Shown: positions 16,076 to 25,861, numbered from the stretch's first letter. The stretch is 64,000 nt of DNA from Allomuricauda sp. M10 (GCF_020782875.1 NZ_JAJGBN010000004.1:1-64000); one strand, 5' to 3'. Numbers and translations: made by a program. The notes: a model not told the origin generated them from the letters alone.

Positions 16076-18085
16076 ATGAAAAAAATGTTACCCCTGGCCA
16101 TTTTGGCCATTGCCTTCACTTCCTGTAAAAAGGAACAACCGACCGAATCCCCCAAAATAGCCTATACCGGCATTACGGAATCCATCAAACCCGGCGATAA
16201 TTTCTTCATGCGCGTGAACAAGGTTTGGTACGATTCCATCCAAATTGCCGAGGATCAGGTAGGGGTGGGGTCTTACAGTTTTTTGAACATCCCCCAGAAA
16301 AAATTACTTCAAAATATATTGGAAGAAGTTTCCGCTACGGAGCATGAAGCGGGAACAGTGGAGCAGAAGGTAGGCGATTTCTATGCTTCGGGAATGGATA
16401 CGGCCCAGATCAATAAAAGAGGGTACGAGCCTTTGAAGCCTATTCTGGAACGCATCAATGCCATTTCTGATGCGAAAGGTGTGATGGATTTTGTGACCGA
16501 AGAAATGGAAACGGGCAACAATTCCGTGATAGCATTGCGTGTGTCACCCGACAACAAGAACAGCAGCCTGAATATTTTGCATGTGAGCCAATCAGGATTG
16601 GGACTTCCCGATCGGGATTATTATTTTAAAACGGATTCGGCAACGGTAGGCATCCAAAATGCCTATAAAAAGTACATTCCCGCTTTGTTCGAGCTTGCCG
16701 ATCACGAGAATGGCACTGAAAAGGCCGAGACCGTTTACGAAATGGAAAAACAGTTGGCCGAATCGCACAAGACCCGCATCGAAAGACGAAACATTAAGGC
16801 GAATTATAACAAGTTTTCCGTTGCGGATATGTCAAAGGACAATCCCAAAATCGGTTGGACCGAAATGTTGACCACTTTAAAATTGGAGGCCGATTCCGTA
16901 GATGTTCAACAACCTGCCTATTACACCAAATTGAACGACATGTTGGGGACCACTTCTTTAGAGGATTGGAAAACCTACCTTATGGCCCATACATTGGACA
17001 ATTATGCCAATTTTTTGAGCACCCCTTTTGAAAAAGCGGTGTTCGAATACAACAAGGTGCTTTTGGGCCAATCCGAACAACAGCCCCGCGCCAAGTTGAT
17101 GGTACAGCAGGTAGACCGTATGTTGGGCTTTGCGTTGGGGCAGCTGTATGTGAAACGCTATTTTGATGAAGAGGATAAAAAACGCGTCGCCGATTTGGTG
17201 AACAACCTTCAAAAAGCTTTTGAAAACCGCATGTCCAAACTGGATTGGATGAGTGACAGTACCAAGACCAAGGCGAAAGAAAAACTGTATGCGATTACCA
17301 AAAAAGTCGGCTACCCTGATGTTTGGAGGGAGTATGATGTCACCATTGGCAGGGATACCTATTTTGAGAACGTGGTTACCCTTCAAAAAAATGCCTACGA
17401 ATACCGGATCAAGAATCTAAACAAGGCCCCGAACAAAGAGGAGTGGGGAACAACCCCTTCCACCGTGACGGCCTATTACAATGCATCTTTGAATGAAATT
17501 GTGTTCCCTGCCGGAATCTTGCAGTTCCCTTATTTTGACAAGGAGGCGGACGATGCGGTGAATTATGGTGGCATCGGGATGGTGATCGGGCACGAATTGA
17601 CGCATGCTTTTGATGACAACGGTTCACAATATGATAAGGACGGTAACCTGAAAAACTGGTGGACCGAGGACGATTTGACCAAATTCAAGGCGAAGACCCA
17701 ACAATTGATCGACCGCTACAGCACGTTTACCGTTTTGGATAGTGTGTATGTAAAGGGTGCCTTGACCATTGGTGAGAATACAGCAGATAACGGAGGTATT
17801 GCCATTGCCTATGACGCTTTCAAATTGACCCAACAAGGTCAGGATACCGTAAGGATTGGTGATTATACCCCTGATGAACGCTTCTTTATGTCCATCGCCA
17901 GGATTTGGAGGGTTAAGGTAAGGGATGAGTTTATGCGCAATTATGTGAACACTAACCCCCATTCGCCAGCTATATGGAGGGTGAACGGCCCGTTGATGAA
18001 CTTCACGCCATTTTACGAAACCTTCGACCTGCAACCAGGAGATCAAAACTTTAAATCGGAAGAAGAACGCATCAAGATTTGGTAA
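16076..18085 (+). CDS. M13-family zinc metallopeptidase lipoprotein (neprilysin/PepO-like)
   Basis: The 669-residue protein has a lipoprotein signal (LAIAFTSCKK). The M13 N-terminal domain begins with KPGDNFFMRVNKVWYD. The catalytic zinc motif HELTH is at 506-510 (VIGHELTHAFDDNG) and the third ligand Glu at 567 in GENTADNGG. The conserved NAYYN-like substrate-binding stretch appears as TVTAYYNASLNEIVFPAGIL. Family members cleave small peptides on the cell surface or in the periplasm. Length is normal for bacterial M13. The next ORF overlaps its last codons and may be co-translated. Confidence 0.95.
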   Translation: MKKMLPLAILAIAFTSCKKEQPTESPKIAYTGITESIKPGDNFFMRVNKVWYDSIQIAEDQVGVGSYSFLNIPQKKLLQNILEEVSATEHEAGTVEQKVGDFYASGMDTAQINKRGYEPLKPILERINAISDAKGVMDFVTEEMETGNNSVIALRVSPDNKNSSLNILHVSQSGLGLPDRDYYFKTDSATVGIQNAYKKYIPALFELADHENGTEKAETVYEMEKQLAESHKTRIERRNIKANYNKFSVADMSKDNPKIGWTEMLTTLKLEADSVDVQQPAYYTKLNDMLGTTSLEDWKTYLMAHTLDNYANFLSTPFEKAVFEYNKVLLGQSEQQPRAKLMVQQVDRMLGFALGQLYVKRYFDEEDKKRVADLVNNLQKAFENRMSKLDWMSDSTKTKAKEKLYAITKKVGYPDVWREYDVTIGRDTYFENVVTLQKNAYEYRIKNLNKAPNKEEWGTTPSTVTAYYNASLNEIVFPAGILQFPYFDKEADDAVNYGGIGMVIGHELTHAFDDNGSQYDKDGNLKNWWTEDDLTKFKAKTQQLIDRYSTFTVLDSVYVKGALTIGENTADNGGIAIAYDAFKLTQQGQDTVRIGDYTPDERFFMSIARIWRVKVRDEFMRNYVNTNPHSPAIWRVNGPLMNFTPFYETFDLQPGDQNFKSEEERIKIW

Positions 18086-18591
18086 TAAAAAAGACATATC
18101 TAACCATCACGGTACTGTTCATGTGCATGTGTTGTCATGCGCAGGACAAGAGTGTTTTTCAAGATGCCAATGAATTGACCAAGGAAACACAGCGTGTAAT
18201 CTCTGTTGCACCGGGACAGAAAATCGATACTGCTTATTTTAGGACCTTGTTTCTTCCCACCGCGCACTTTACTGTTGTGGGTGAAGAAGATGGTAGTTTC
18301 ATGCATGAGACCATGGACTTGAATGATTTTCTGGTTACCCTAACTGATGAATATTATACGCTCGGATATCATGAAGAGGCCACGGGAGAAATGATTGAAG
18401 AATACAATGGCATTGCCCAAATCATCCAGAGTTTTGAAGGAGTTGATTCCGAAAATGAAAAAGGAAAAGGGGTTGGGAGCTATCAATTGGTTTATTCCGA
18501 TGGTAGATGGTGGATTGCCAATATGATCTGGACCATGAGTTCGGACGATGGCAAGGACATCCCTAAAAAATACCTTTACCAGAATCGTTGA
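18079..18591 (+). CDS. secreted protein of unknown function, translationally coupled to M13
   Basis: A 170-residue protein with a signal peptide ending at MCMCCHAQ. The remainder has the spacing of an NTF2/SnoaL-like domain (TAYFRTLFLPTAHFTVVG... and a closing SYQLVYSDGRWWIANMIW), typical of small secreted nuclear-transport-factor-like proteins. The only start that keeps the whole signal peptide is TTG 18079, which overlaps the M13 stop by 7 bp and suggests coupled translation. No catalytic residues can be named. Confidence 0.65.
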   Translation: MVIKKTYLTITVLFMCMCCHAQDKSVFQDANELTKETQRVISVAPGQKIDTAYFRTLFLPTAHFTVVGEEDGSFMHETMDLNDFLVTLTDEYYTLGYHEEATGEMIEEYNGIAQIIQSFEGVDSENEKGKGVGSYQLVYSDGRWWIANMIWTMSSDDGKDIPKKYLYQNR

Positions 18592-18732
18592 ATTTCGGTA
18601 TGGTCCCAACACACTCCATACAACAATTATAAAACGCGAGGTATTAAAAACAAGGGCTTTTTTACCCTCAAATTTTTCAAAAAGAATTTCTGATGGCGTG
18701 TCAAAATTAGCGATACCTTCGACAAAAAATTT

Positions 18733-19335
18733 TTGACATTAGAGCAAAAGGTCCGCATGGTTGAGAACCTGTTCGGACAGTTGGAAAAGGAAAGCACCCA
18801 ATTTCAGAAATCGTCTGGATTAAGCTGTGTTTCAGGTTGTGGAAAATGCTGTAGCTACTCCCAAATAGAAGCTTCCCCTTTGGAATTTTTACCATGGGCC
18901 TTTCATTTGTTTTTAACCGGCGGGGCAGAGGAAACGCTCGATGCCTTGAACGCCAATCCCAATACCCATTGTTTTTTGTTTAAACCGCTTTCAGCTTTGG
19001 ATCAGGGGCATTGTGGCAGTTATCCCTACCGCGGGCTGATCTGCCGTTTGTTCGGTTTTGGGGCCACTCGCGATAAATATGGAAGTTTGCGTTTGGCCAC
19101 CTGTAAGATCATCCGTGAAGGACAGGCCGAGCAATACAAAACGGTGAACGAAGCCATTGTTAAAGGGCTGTATGTACCCGTGTTCACGGATTACTACATG
19201 CAACTGAACCAGATTGATTACGCTTTGGGCAGTAAGTTACTACCGGTGAACAAAGCCCTAAAAATGGCGCTGGAAGAGGTGCTGCAATACTACACCTACA
19301 GACCGTTGCCTGATGCGGGTATCCAATGCGTTTAG
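18733..19335 (+). CDS. YkgJ-family cysteine cluster protein
   Basis: The 200-residue cytoplasmic protein carries the zinc/iron-chelating cysteine cluster of the YkgJ family: CVSGCGKCC near residue 34-42, then a Cys in NTHCFLFKPLS and the CGSYPYRGLICRLFGFG section, with a final Cys in LRLATCKI. Members bind a metal through eight Cys; some have been linked to protein modification, but the function is unsettled. Start is TTG 18733 or ATG 18757; the longer form keeps a full N-terminal helix. It stands alone, 140 bp after the previous gene. Confidence 0.85.
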   Translation: MTLEQKVRMVENLFGQLEKESTQFQKSSGLSCVSGCGKCCSYSQIEASPLEFLPWAFHLFLTGGAEETLDALNANPNTHCFLFKPLSALDQGHCGSYPYRGLICRLFGFGATRDKYGSLRLATCKIIREGQAEQYKTVNEAIVKGLYVPVFTDYYMQLNQIDYALGSKLLPVNKALKMALEEVLQYYTYRPLPDAGIQCV

Positions 19336-19465
19336 GACCACCTGAAATTTGAACTTATGGTTTCCTTGCTTTGGATGTATAACAAAGCTTATTTCCTCAA
19401 ATTTTCAAAAAAATTGGGCTAAAACATTCTTCAAAACGGCTCCGAATGGCAACGATAACCCATGT

Positions 19466-20677
19466 TTACAGTTTGATGCCAAAAAGCAAAAAATCCTGTG
19501 AACCGCGATTGCTTAAGAAAAGATCGTTGATGCCATCTCCGTTCAAATCCACAAAATCGATATCAAAACCTCTACCGGCAATGCCCTTTGGAATGATTTT
19601 GTCGGTTCCTTCGGTAAACATCCCTTCGCCATCATTGAGATAAACACTGAATGGCGTGTCGCCCCCAAACTTGTCCCCGTTTGTATTTCCGGTCATGATA
19701 TCTGGATCACCATCACGATCGATGTCCAAAAAGGCCACCCCAAAACAACGATTGTCATCTTTGGGCAAATGGGTAGCGGTAATATCCGAGAAAAAGCCTT
19801 TCCCGTCGTTGAGCAGCAATCTATTCTGCCTCAGGGCGTTGTCCACAAAAGCCTGAACGTTGCCAAATAGAATATCCAGATCGCCATCCCCGTCAATATC
19901 CGCCACGTCCACTTCACGAGTTTCCTCGGGTTCTTTACGGTAGGGGAGCCTGGAGGCAGATTGATCTTCAAAAAAGCCATTTCCGGTATTGATCAATATT
20001 CTATTGGCATCTTCATTGCCTATCAGAAGATCTTGATCCCCGTCGTTGTCCACATCGGCAAGGGTTAGGTCTTGGGTAATATCTAAAAATGCACCGAACC
20101 GCTCAAGGGTCTCATCCTTAAAATGGCCTGTTCCGTCGTTGATCAATATATTGTTCTGGCCGTTGTTTCCGATCAGAATGTCGGGGGCGCCATCGGCATT
20201 GATATCAAAAACCACCACGGAATTGGAGGTGCCGGTAACCGGAATCCTATCCCCACCATCGGCAAAAGTGCCATCACCATTGTTCAAATAGAGTTCATTG
20301 GTCTTGTCGTCCTCACTGACCACAATGATGTCCAAATCTCCGTCCCCGTCAAAATCGGCAATGCCAATGTCCTCGCTGTCATGATCCACCTGGGGTATCC
20401 GCAACGCACTCTCGTTGGTAAACTTTCCCTTTCCATCATTGATGAGCAGAATGTTGGGCCTGTGCTCATTGGCGATTAAAATATCCATATCCCCGTCTTG
20501 GTCCAAATCGGCAATTCCGGCATCCATGCTGAGCAATTGCAGGTCCTTATAGGGCAAATGGGTTGTTGTGACGTCTTTGTAGTAGGTAGTAGAGCCACCA
20601 CTTTCCTTATTTTCTTGCCCATGACCCGACTGCAAAACAACAAGGGCCAAGCTTAAGGGTATAATTTTCCAATGCAT
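19466..20677 (-). CDS. secreted FG-GAP/VCBS repeat protein
   Basis: A 403-residue exported protein (signal peptide to about residue 20, VLQSGHGQ). It is built of about seven FG-GAP/VCBS-type blades, each with a calcium-binding acidic loop such as DLDQDGDMD, DFDGDGDLD, DVDNDGDQD and DLNGDGIND, alternating with LLINDGKGKF-type strands. This forms a beta-propeller used in adhesion or ligand binding on the cell surface. No attached enzyme or T9SS C-terminal domain is visible. Its upstream region borders the AT-rich stretch starting near 20700. Confidence 0.9.
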   Translation of the reverse strand: MHWKIIPLSLALVVLQSGHGQENKESGGSTTYYKDVTTTHLPYKDLQLLSMDAGIADLDQDGDMDILIANEHRPNILLINDGKGKFTNESALRIPQVDHDSEDIGIADFDGDGDLDIIVVSEDDKTNELYLNNGDGTFADGGDRIPVTGTSNSVVVFDINADGAPDILIGNNGQNNILINDGTGHFKDETLERFGAFLDITQDLTLADVDNDGDQDLLIGNEDANRILINTGNGFFEDQSASRLPYRKEPEETREVDVADIDGDGDLDILFGNVQAFVDNALRQNRLLLNDGKGFFSDITATHLPKDDNRCFGVAFLDIDRDGDPDIMTGNTNGDKFGGDTPFSVYLNDGEGMFTEGTDKIIPKGIAGRGFDIDFVDLNGDGINDLFLSNRGSQDFLLFGIKL

Positions 20678-21024
20678 TGGGATAGTTTAGAGATTCTGTA
20701 CGAATATAAAATATTTTGCACCACTTGCAGGTCACGAGCACCTATTGAAAATAGAAGTGCGCGAGTAAAAACTTATTTGTCGAGCCGGAGCCTACTGTCT
20801 TGAGCGAGGTAGAAGGGGAGTGGGGGAGGTAAAAGTGTATGGAATGGGTAAAAACCCCAGAATTTTTAAGGTTTTTTTGTGGTTTTTAAATGGGATTTCT
20901 TTAGATTCTTAGTTAAAATAAAGAGTTTTGAAGTTTATTTTTTAACATGAACAATTTGTTTTATATTCCTTCTATTAAAAAAGGGTTTAGGTAAGCTTAT
21001 AATCAACTTCAATCAATCAGCAAA
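20678..21024. other. intergenic 347 bp at the left edge of an AT-rich region
   Basis: No gene found. Contains a small hairpin GGGTAAAAACCCC near 20848-20860, a degenerate TCGAG-type repeat near 20780-20815, and after 20860 a sharp fall in GC content that continues through the next three genes. The promoter of the following genes must lie here, but no clear match was found. Confidence 0.5.
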
Positions 21025-21459
21025 ATGACCGATTCAATACTTAGAAAAGTTATAGTATTAGTTCTTATTCCCGTATTTGCGATTTTCGTTCAATTCTTTT
21101 TACGAATGATTCTAGGCACTGATTTTAATACAATAGGAATTACCCTTGGCACTTTAGGAATAGGTCAGCTTTTACCTTTTCTTTATTTTGATCATTTTAT
21201 AACAAATAAAATTTTCGGTCTCAAGCCAACTTATGATATAAAACAAAATGAAGTGTCAATTAAATACAAAATGTCGGTTCAATCTTTAGATAGCACAAAA
21301 ATAGATGGCCTAAAGAATCAATTCTTGCTAGTGATATTTTTGAATTTGGCGTTGTTTCTCGTAATTATTTATCTAGGTGTAAAGGGAGAAATTGTTTGGC
21401 ATACAATTTTTGGAGGTATAAGCTGTTTATCTTCTTGGTACTTATTGATATTCAAATGA
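21025..21459 (+). CDS. small membrane protein of unknown function
   Basis: A 144-residue protein with about four hydrophobic helices: near residues 8-28, 37-60, 100-120 and 125-143. No family recognised. Its TGA stop overlaps the ATG of the following dehydratase gene as ATGA (21456-21459), so the two are almost certainly one operon and translationally coupled. Very AT-rich codon use, unlike the flanking backbone genes. It may help membrane insertion or sugar-polymer assembly with its partner, but that is only inference from linkage. Confidence 0.7.
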   Translation: MTDSILRKVIVLVLIPVFAIFVQFFLRMILGTDFNTIGITLGTLGIGQLLPFLYFDHFITNKIFGLKPTYDIKQNEVSIKYKMSVQSLDSTKIDGLKNQFLLVIFLNLALFLVIIYLGVKGEIVWHTIFGGISCLSSWYLLIFK

Positions 21460-23543
21460 GTGGATATGATTTATTGGTGTTAATTATAGGTTGTGTAGTT
21501 TCTCTGGCGCTAATTTTTGCTGTTTATTTAATAAGGAGGAAATCAAAGAATTTTAGAAGAGAAATTGGCCTAATCAGCAATTTGTCGGATAGTAATCTTA
21601 TTAATAATCAGGGTGCAGAAAAAAGTAGAAAGGGATTTGATATTCTTTCATCCAAATATTTTATACTATTTCTTGACATTGTATTTATTTCATTTTCTTT
21701 CGTTTTTTCTTATTTCCTAAGAATTAATTTTTCTTTTGATTTTATTGAAGTTTTACAAGTACAATTGCCAATTGTATTAGCAATCTTCACTTGTTCCATA
21801 GTATTGATAGGCTCTCATAAAGGAATGGTGCTTTATACAGGGGCTAGGGATATTTATCTTATTTTCAATGTAGTATGTATAAGTACCATTTTTTGTATTT
21901 TTTTTGTAATCCTAAATAATTATTTTGAATTTATAAAAAAGGGTACAATTCCTCTTTCGGTAATAGTAATTAATGCGATTTTAAGCATAGCATTTTTAAT
22001 ATCATACAGATATTTCTTTAAGTCTGTATATATGTATAAAAATTTCAAAGGGAGAGGCAACGACATAAAAAATGTAATTATTTATGGTGCTGGTTCCTTT
22101 GGAGTAATTGCTCACCATGCCATGACTACAATTAGCCCAGGTAAGAGTTCCATTAAAGTTATTGGATATATTGATGATGATCAAATTAAAATTGGTAGAA
22201 GACTTAATGGCTTGCCGATTTACTCTAGCAACTCCATTGACGCAAATTTTATTGAGAAAAGAAGGATTAGTGAAATTGTCATAGCAAAAAGCAATCTTGA
22301 ATCAAGATCACTTAGAAAGATTATTGAACCATTAATAGACTTTAATGTAGAGGTTAAAATCGTTCCATCTGTAGACAATTGGATTAACGGAGAACTCAAG
22401 TTTACCCAAATTAAGAGAGTTTTCATTGAAGATTTATTAGAAAGACCAATAATAGGATCTAAGAAGACAAAAATTGGTGAAAGTCTTAAGGACAAAACAA
22501 TTATTATTACTGGAGGGGCAGGTAGCATAGGAAGTGAGATTTGTAAAGAAATTTGCAAACTTTCTTATCATTCTCTAGTTGTGGTTGACAACAACGAATC
22601 AGCCTTAAGAAACCTGATTGTCGATTTAAAACAAAGTGGATTTCACAATTTTATTCCAATAGTAGGCGATGTTTCAGATAAAGGATTTATGACTCTTATA
22701 TTTGAAGATTATAAACCTAATTTGGTGTTTCATGCCGCTGGATATAAAGATGTTCCTCTTCTAGAGTACAATGTATATGAGGCTATAAAATCAAATGTTA
22801 AGGCGACTAAAATACTCGCAGACCTATCAACAACATTCAAAGTCGACAAGTTTGTGCAACTTTCAACAGATAAAGCAGTTAATCCCACAAATGTAGTAGG
22901 GGTTACAAAACGAATTGCAGAAATATACTTACAGTGTCTTCAACAAGAATCAAATACTAAGTTTATTACATGTCGTTTTGGAAACCTTCTTGGCGCTAAT
23001 GGTTCAGTAATCCCATTATTTAGGAAGCAAATAGAGAAGGGTGGGCCATTGACGGTAACACATAAAGAGATTACCCGCTATTTTATGACTATACCTGAGG
23101 CAACTCAATTAATTTTAGAATCAAGTTCTATGGGTCAAGGGGGAGAGGTTTTCATTTTTGATATGGGTGAGTCTGTCAAAATCTTTGAATTGGCAAAAAA
23201 CATGATTAGACTTTCAGGTTTAAAATACCCTGATGACATTGATATAAAAATTACTGGTTTAAGACCTGGTGAAAAATTATATGAAGAGTTATTGGCTAAT
23301 GGGGAAAACACTTTACCTACCTATCATAAAAAAATCATGATTTGTAAGTTAAGGGATTTGGATTATACTTTTTTACTTTCCAAGATTGATGAACTTTGTG
23401 TGTCTAATATGTTTTTTAATGGTGATTACAATCTAAAACTAATGAAAGATATAGTGCCAGAATATATAACAAACAACTCACCTCACACAAAATTTGACTT
23501 TAAGAGTTCCGAATACCTTGAACATATTTCAAAAAAGTCTTAG
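21456..23543 (+). CDS. membrane nucleotide-sugar 4,6-dehydratase, CapD/WbpM/FlaA1-like
   Basis: The 695-residue protein has four N-terminal transmembrane helices (about 5-25, 70-95, 100-125, 140-190), a first Rossmann domain (YGAGSFG near residue 212), and a second SDR-type dehydratase domain starting at GGAGSIGSE. The catalytic region reads STDKAVNPTNVVGVTKR; the Met usual in this family (NVMG) is Val here, so the Ser-Met-Lys triad is altered. Members convert UDP-GlcNAc or similar to 4-keto-6-deoxy sugars for capsule, LPS or glycoprotein. ATG 21456 is chosen because of the ATGA overlap. No glycosyltransferase operon surrounds it, so it is an orphan or remnant of a polysaccharide locus. Confidence 0.9.
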   Translation: MSGYDLLVLIIGCVVSLALIFAVYLIRRKSKNFRREIGLISNLSDSNLINNQGAEKSRKGFDILSSKYFILFLDIVFISFSFVFSYFLRINFSFDFIEVLQVQLPIVLAIFTCSIVLIGSHKGMVLYTGARDIYLIFNVVCISTIFCIFFVILNNYFEFIKKGTIPLSVIVINAILSIAFLISYRYFFKSVYMYKNFKGRGNDIKNVIIYGAGSFGVIAHHAMTTISPGKSSIKVIGYIDDDQIKIGRRLNGLPIYSSNSIDANFIEKRRISEIVIAKSNLESRSLRKIIEPLIDFNVEVKIVPSVDNWINGELKFTQIKRVFIEDLLERPIIGSKKTKIGESLKDKTIIITGGAGSIGSEICKEICKLSYHSLVVVDNNESALRNLIVDLKQSGFHNFIPIVGDVSDKGFMTLIFEDYKPNLVFHAAGYKDVPLLEYNVYEAIKSNVKATKILADLSTTFKVDKFVQLSTDKAVNPTNVVGVTKRIAEIYLQCLQQESNTKFITCRFGNLLGANGSVIPLFRKQIEKGGPLTVTHKEITRYFMTIPEATQLILESSSMGQGGEVFIFDMGESVKIFELAKNMIRLSGLKYPDDIDIKITGLRPGEKLYEELLANGENTLPTYHKKIMICKLRDLDYTFLLSKIDELCVSNMFFNGDYNLKLMKDIVPEYITNNSPHTKFDFKSSEYLEHISKKS

Positions 23544-23685
23544 TCATTGCCCTGGGCTTTGTGTTGGGCGTGTAAAACCCAAATAGCGAAGCTATAAGAC
23601 ACAAAGAGCGCTCGGAAGCATATTTTCTTCCTGATTTTTTGATTCTTTTTTATCAAGAAAAAAGATAGAAACCAATTATTTTCTA

Positions 23686-24240
23686 ATGATAGATTCAAAA
23701 GTCGTTTTAAAAGAAACTGTTGCCAACATTGTGGAGTCTTTAAGTGAATTAGAAAAATGTTCTATCAATAAAGTAAAAGAGTTTAAAATATCAAGTGAGG
23801 TATTGTTTAGTGAAATGAATCTTCAGGTCATCTTTGATGAGCTTTCAAAAATGAAAGGCAGATACATTTATATCATAACAAGTAGAGGTTCAGATAAATC
23901 CATCGAAACTATTAAAAAAACTTATTCCAGATTTGATATTTCCAATAAGCCAAGAGTTTCTAATGTTACATTTAATATTTCAAGATTCAATAAAAAACAT
24001 CATTCGAAAACTCTTTACGTAGGGACTTCAAAAACGATATGTAGACGCATCGTGCAACATCTTGGTTATGGCTCTAAAAGAACGTACTCGTTGGATTTAA
24101 TTCATTGGTTTCCAAAAAATATTGATATATGCTTGAATATATATCAAGTTTCAACTAAGAATCACTTTGTTATAGAGTTAATCGAACAAGCTGTTTGGGA
24201 TATGGAAAAACCTCTGTTTGGTAAGCGAAGTGGATTGTAG
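23686..24240 (+). CDS. GIY-YIG nuclease-like protein
   Basis: A 184-residue AT-rich gene. The second half fits a divergent GIY-YIG fold: GRYIYIITS (58-66) as the GIY strand, LYVGTS (110-115) as the YIG strand, R120/R121 and H125 on the following helix (CRRIVQHLG), and the ELIEQAVW helix carrying the metal-binding Glu (164 or 168) before PLFGKRSG. About 45 residues separate the two strands, longer than typical. The first 55 residues are helical and unassigned. Possible roles are DNA cleavage in defence or repair. It stands alone within the AT-rich stretch. Confidence 0.6.
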   Translation: MIDSKVVLKETVANIVESLSELEKCSINKVKEFKISSEVLFSEMNLQVIFDELSKMKGRYIYIITSRGSDKSIETIKKTYSRFDISNKPRVSNVTFNISRFNKKHHSKTLYVGTSKTICRRIVQHLGYGSKRTYSLDLIHWFPKNIDICLNIYQVSTKNHFVIELIEQAVWDMEKPLFGKRSGL

Positions 24241-24269
24241 TAAAGCATAACGTAGTTAACCTATAATAA

Positions 24270-24362
24270 AGCAAATTGCTTTGACATAAAATCGTTGTCG
24301 TTATGACGCTAAAGCATCAAAACTGATTTTATATCAAATAGCATAGCTATACGCAATTTGCT
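24270..24362. repeat. long imperfect inverted repeat
   Basis: Outer arms AGCAAATTGC (24270-24279) and GCAATTTGCT (24353-24362) pair perfectly. Inner arms TTTGACATAAAATC (24280-24293) and GATTTTATATCAAA (24325-24338) pair with one mismatch, which is G-U compatible. One side carries a 14-nt bulge. The apical 31 nt hold GTTGTCGTTATGACGC. It marks the right edge of the AT-rich stretch and could be a remnant of a mobile element, or a structured RNA. Confidence 0.6.
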
Positions 24363-24436
24363 CTACTATATTAATTGTTCCATAATTTACATTATGTAAA
24401 ATAGAATATTTCAAAACCTGCCCTGTTGCTTTTCTT

Positions 24437-25807
24437 TTAAAACAAATTCTTGATCCGTTTGGCCCATTGTATGGGAATCTTGTACGGCGCGTAGCGTATC
24501 GGAACATCCAACCAGGTACCTCGCTTAACAATAGCTTTTTTGTGTGAGAACAATTCAAAACTGAATTTTCCGTGATACCCACCAATCCCAGAACCGCCCA
24601 CGCCACCAAACGGTAATTTTTTATTGCTGATATGGATTACCGTATCGTTGATGGTTCCACCGCCAAATGGATATTGCGCCATCATCCGCTTCTGAAAGCT
24701 CTTGTTGTTGCTAAAGACATAAAATGCTAAGGGTTTTCCGTATCGTTGTACCATTTCATGTATTTCGTCCTCCGTGGTATATGCAATGATCGGTAAAATG
24801 GGCCCAAATATCTCATCGGTCATCAAGGCACTTTCCAATTCCGGATTCTCCACCAATGTGGGTTCCATATACTGGTCATCATCATTCCAATGGCCTCCAA
24901 AAACAATGTTTTGCCCTTCAAGCTTCGCTTTAAGTCCCGTATAATGCTTGGCTGTGGTAATCCGTGCAAAATCTGGAGATTCGGCTATGGTTGTCCCGTA
25001 AAAACCTGTAATATAGGTTTTTAAGGCTGCTATTAACGCTTCCTTTTGGGTTTCGTGCACCAAAACATAATCCGGGGCTATGCAGGTCTGCCCCGCGTTC
25101 AGAAATTTTCCCCACGCAATCCGTTTGGCGGTCAAGTCAATTTTGGCCGTTTCATCCACCACACAGGGATTTTTGCCACTAAGTTCCAAGGTTACCGGCG
25201 TTAAATGTTCCGCGGCACTCTTGTACACAATCTTGCCCACCTGCGTGCTACCCGTAAAGAAAATATAGTCCCAAGGTTCCGCCAAAAGTTGTGTGGAGAC
25301 CTCCACTCCCCCTTCCACCACGGTCACATATTCGGGCGGAAAAACCTTTTTAATTATCTCTGCGATAATGCCAGAAGTATTCGGACTCAGTTCCGAAGGT
25401 TTTATCACGGCCGTGTTACCTGCAGCCAAAGCTCCGATCAAAGGGGAAATCACCAGCATGAACGGGTAGTTCCAGGGCGCAATGATCAACACCCTACCAA
25501 AGGGTTCAAATTGGATCCATTCCCTCGATGGAAAATTGGTCAAAGAAGGGGTCACCCGCTTAGGTTTGCTCCATCTTCCCAAATGCTTGATCATGTGCTT
25601 CAGCTCGCCCAGCGCAAATTGGGTTTCAGTGGCCAGACTTTCAAAACTGGGCTTTTTAAAATCGGCATAAAGGGCATCGCAAATGGCATCTTCCTTATCC
25701 GTAATTTCTTGATATAGAAGCTTTAAGTAGTGCTTTCGGAAGGCCACATCATGGGTTTTCCGCAATGCAAAAAAATCCTTTTGTGCTTGTACCAACTGCT
25801 TGATCAT
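24437..25807 (-). CDS. aldehyde dehydrogenase (class 3-like, NAD(P)+)
   Basis: The 456-residue protein is a compact ALDH of the class 3/AlkH/ConiferALDH type that lacks the N-terminal extension of longer families. Cofactor region: APWNYPFML and IKPSELSPNTS. The catalytic Glu is in TLELSGKNP, and the nucleophile Cys in NAGQTCIAPDYVLV. FTGSTQVGKIV marks the nucleotide-binding turn. The C-terminus ends in basic and hydrophobic residues (YAPYKIPIQWAKRIKNLF), as in family members loosely bound to membranes. Likely oxidises medium- or long-chain fatty aldehydes. Monocistronic, start ATG 25807. Confidence 0.93.
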   Translation of the reverse strand: MIKQLVQAQKDFFALRKTHDVAFRKHYLKLLYQEITDKEDAICDALYADFKKPSFESLATETQFALGELKHMIKHLGRWSKPKRVTPSLTNFPSREWIQFEPFGRVLIIAPWNYPFMLVISPLIGALAAGNTAVIKPSELSPNTSGIIAEIIKKVFPPEYVTVVEGGVEVSTQLLAEPWDYIFFTGSTQVGKIVYKSAAEHLTPVTLELSGKNPCVVDETAKIDLTAKRIAWGKFLNAGQTCIAPDYVLVHETQKEALIAALKTYITGFYGTTIAESPDFARITTAKHYTGLKAKLEGQNIVFGGHWNDDDQYMEPTLVENPELESALMTDEIFGPILPIIAYTTEDEIHEMVQRYGKPLAFYVFSNNKSFQKRMMAQYPFGGGTINDTVIHISNKKLPFGGVGGSGIGGYHGKFSFELFSHKKAIVKRGTWLDVPIRYAPYKIPIQWAKRIKNLF

Positions 25808-25861
25808 TGTCCAATTCTTTTGCTAAATATAGGGAAACCCACGTAAGTCCAGCGCATAAAA

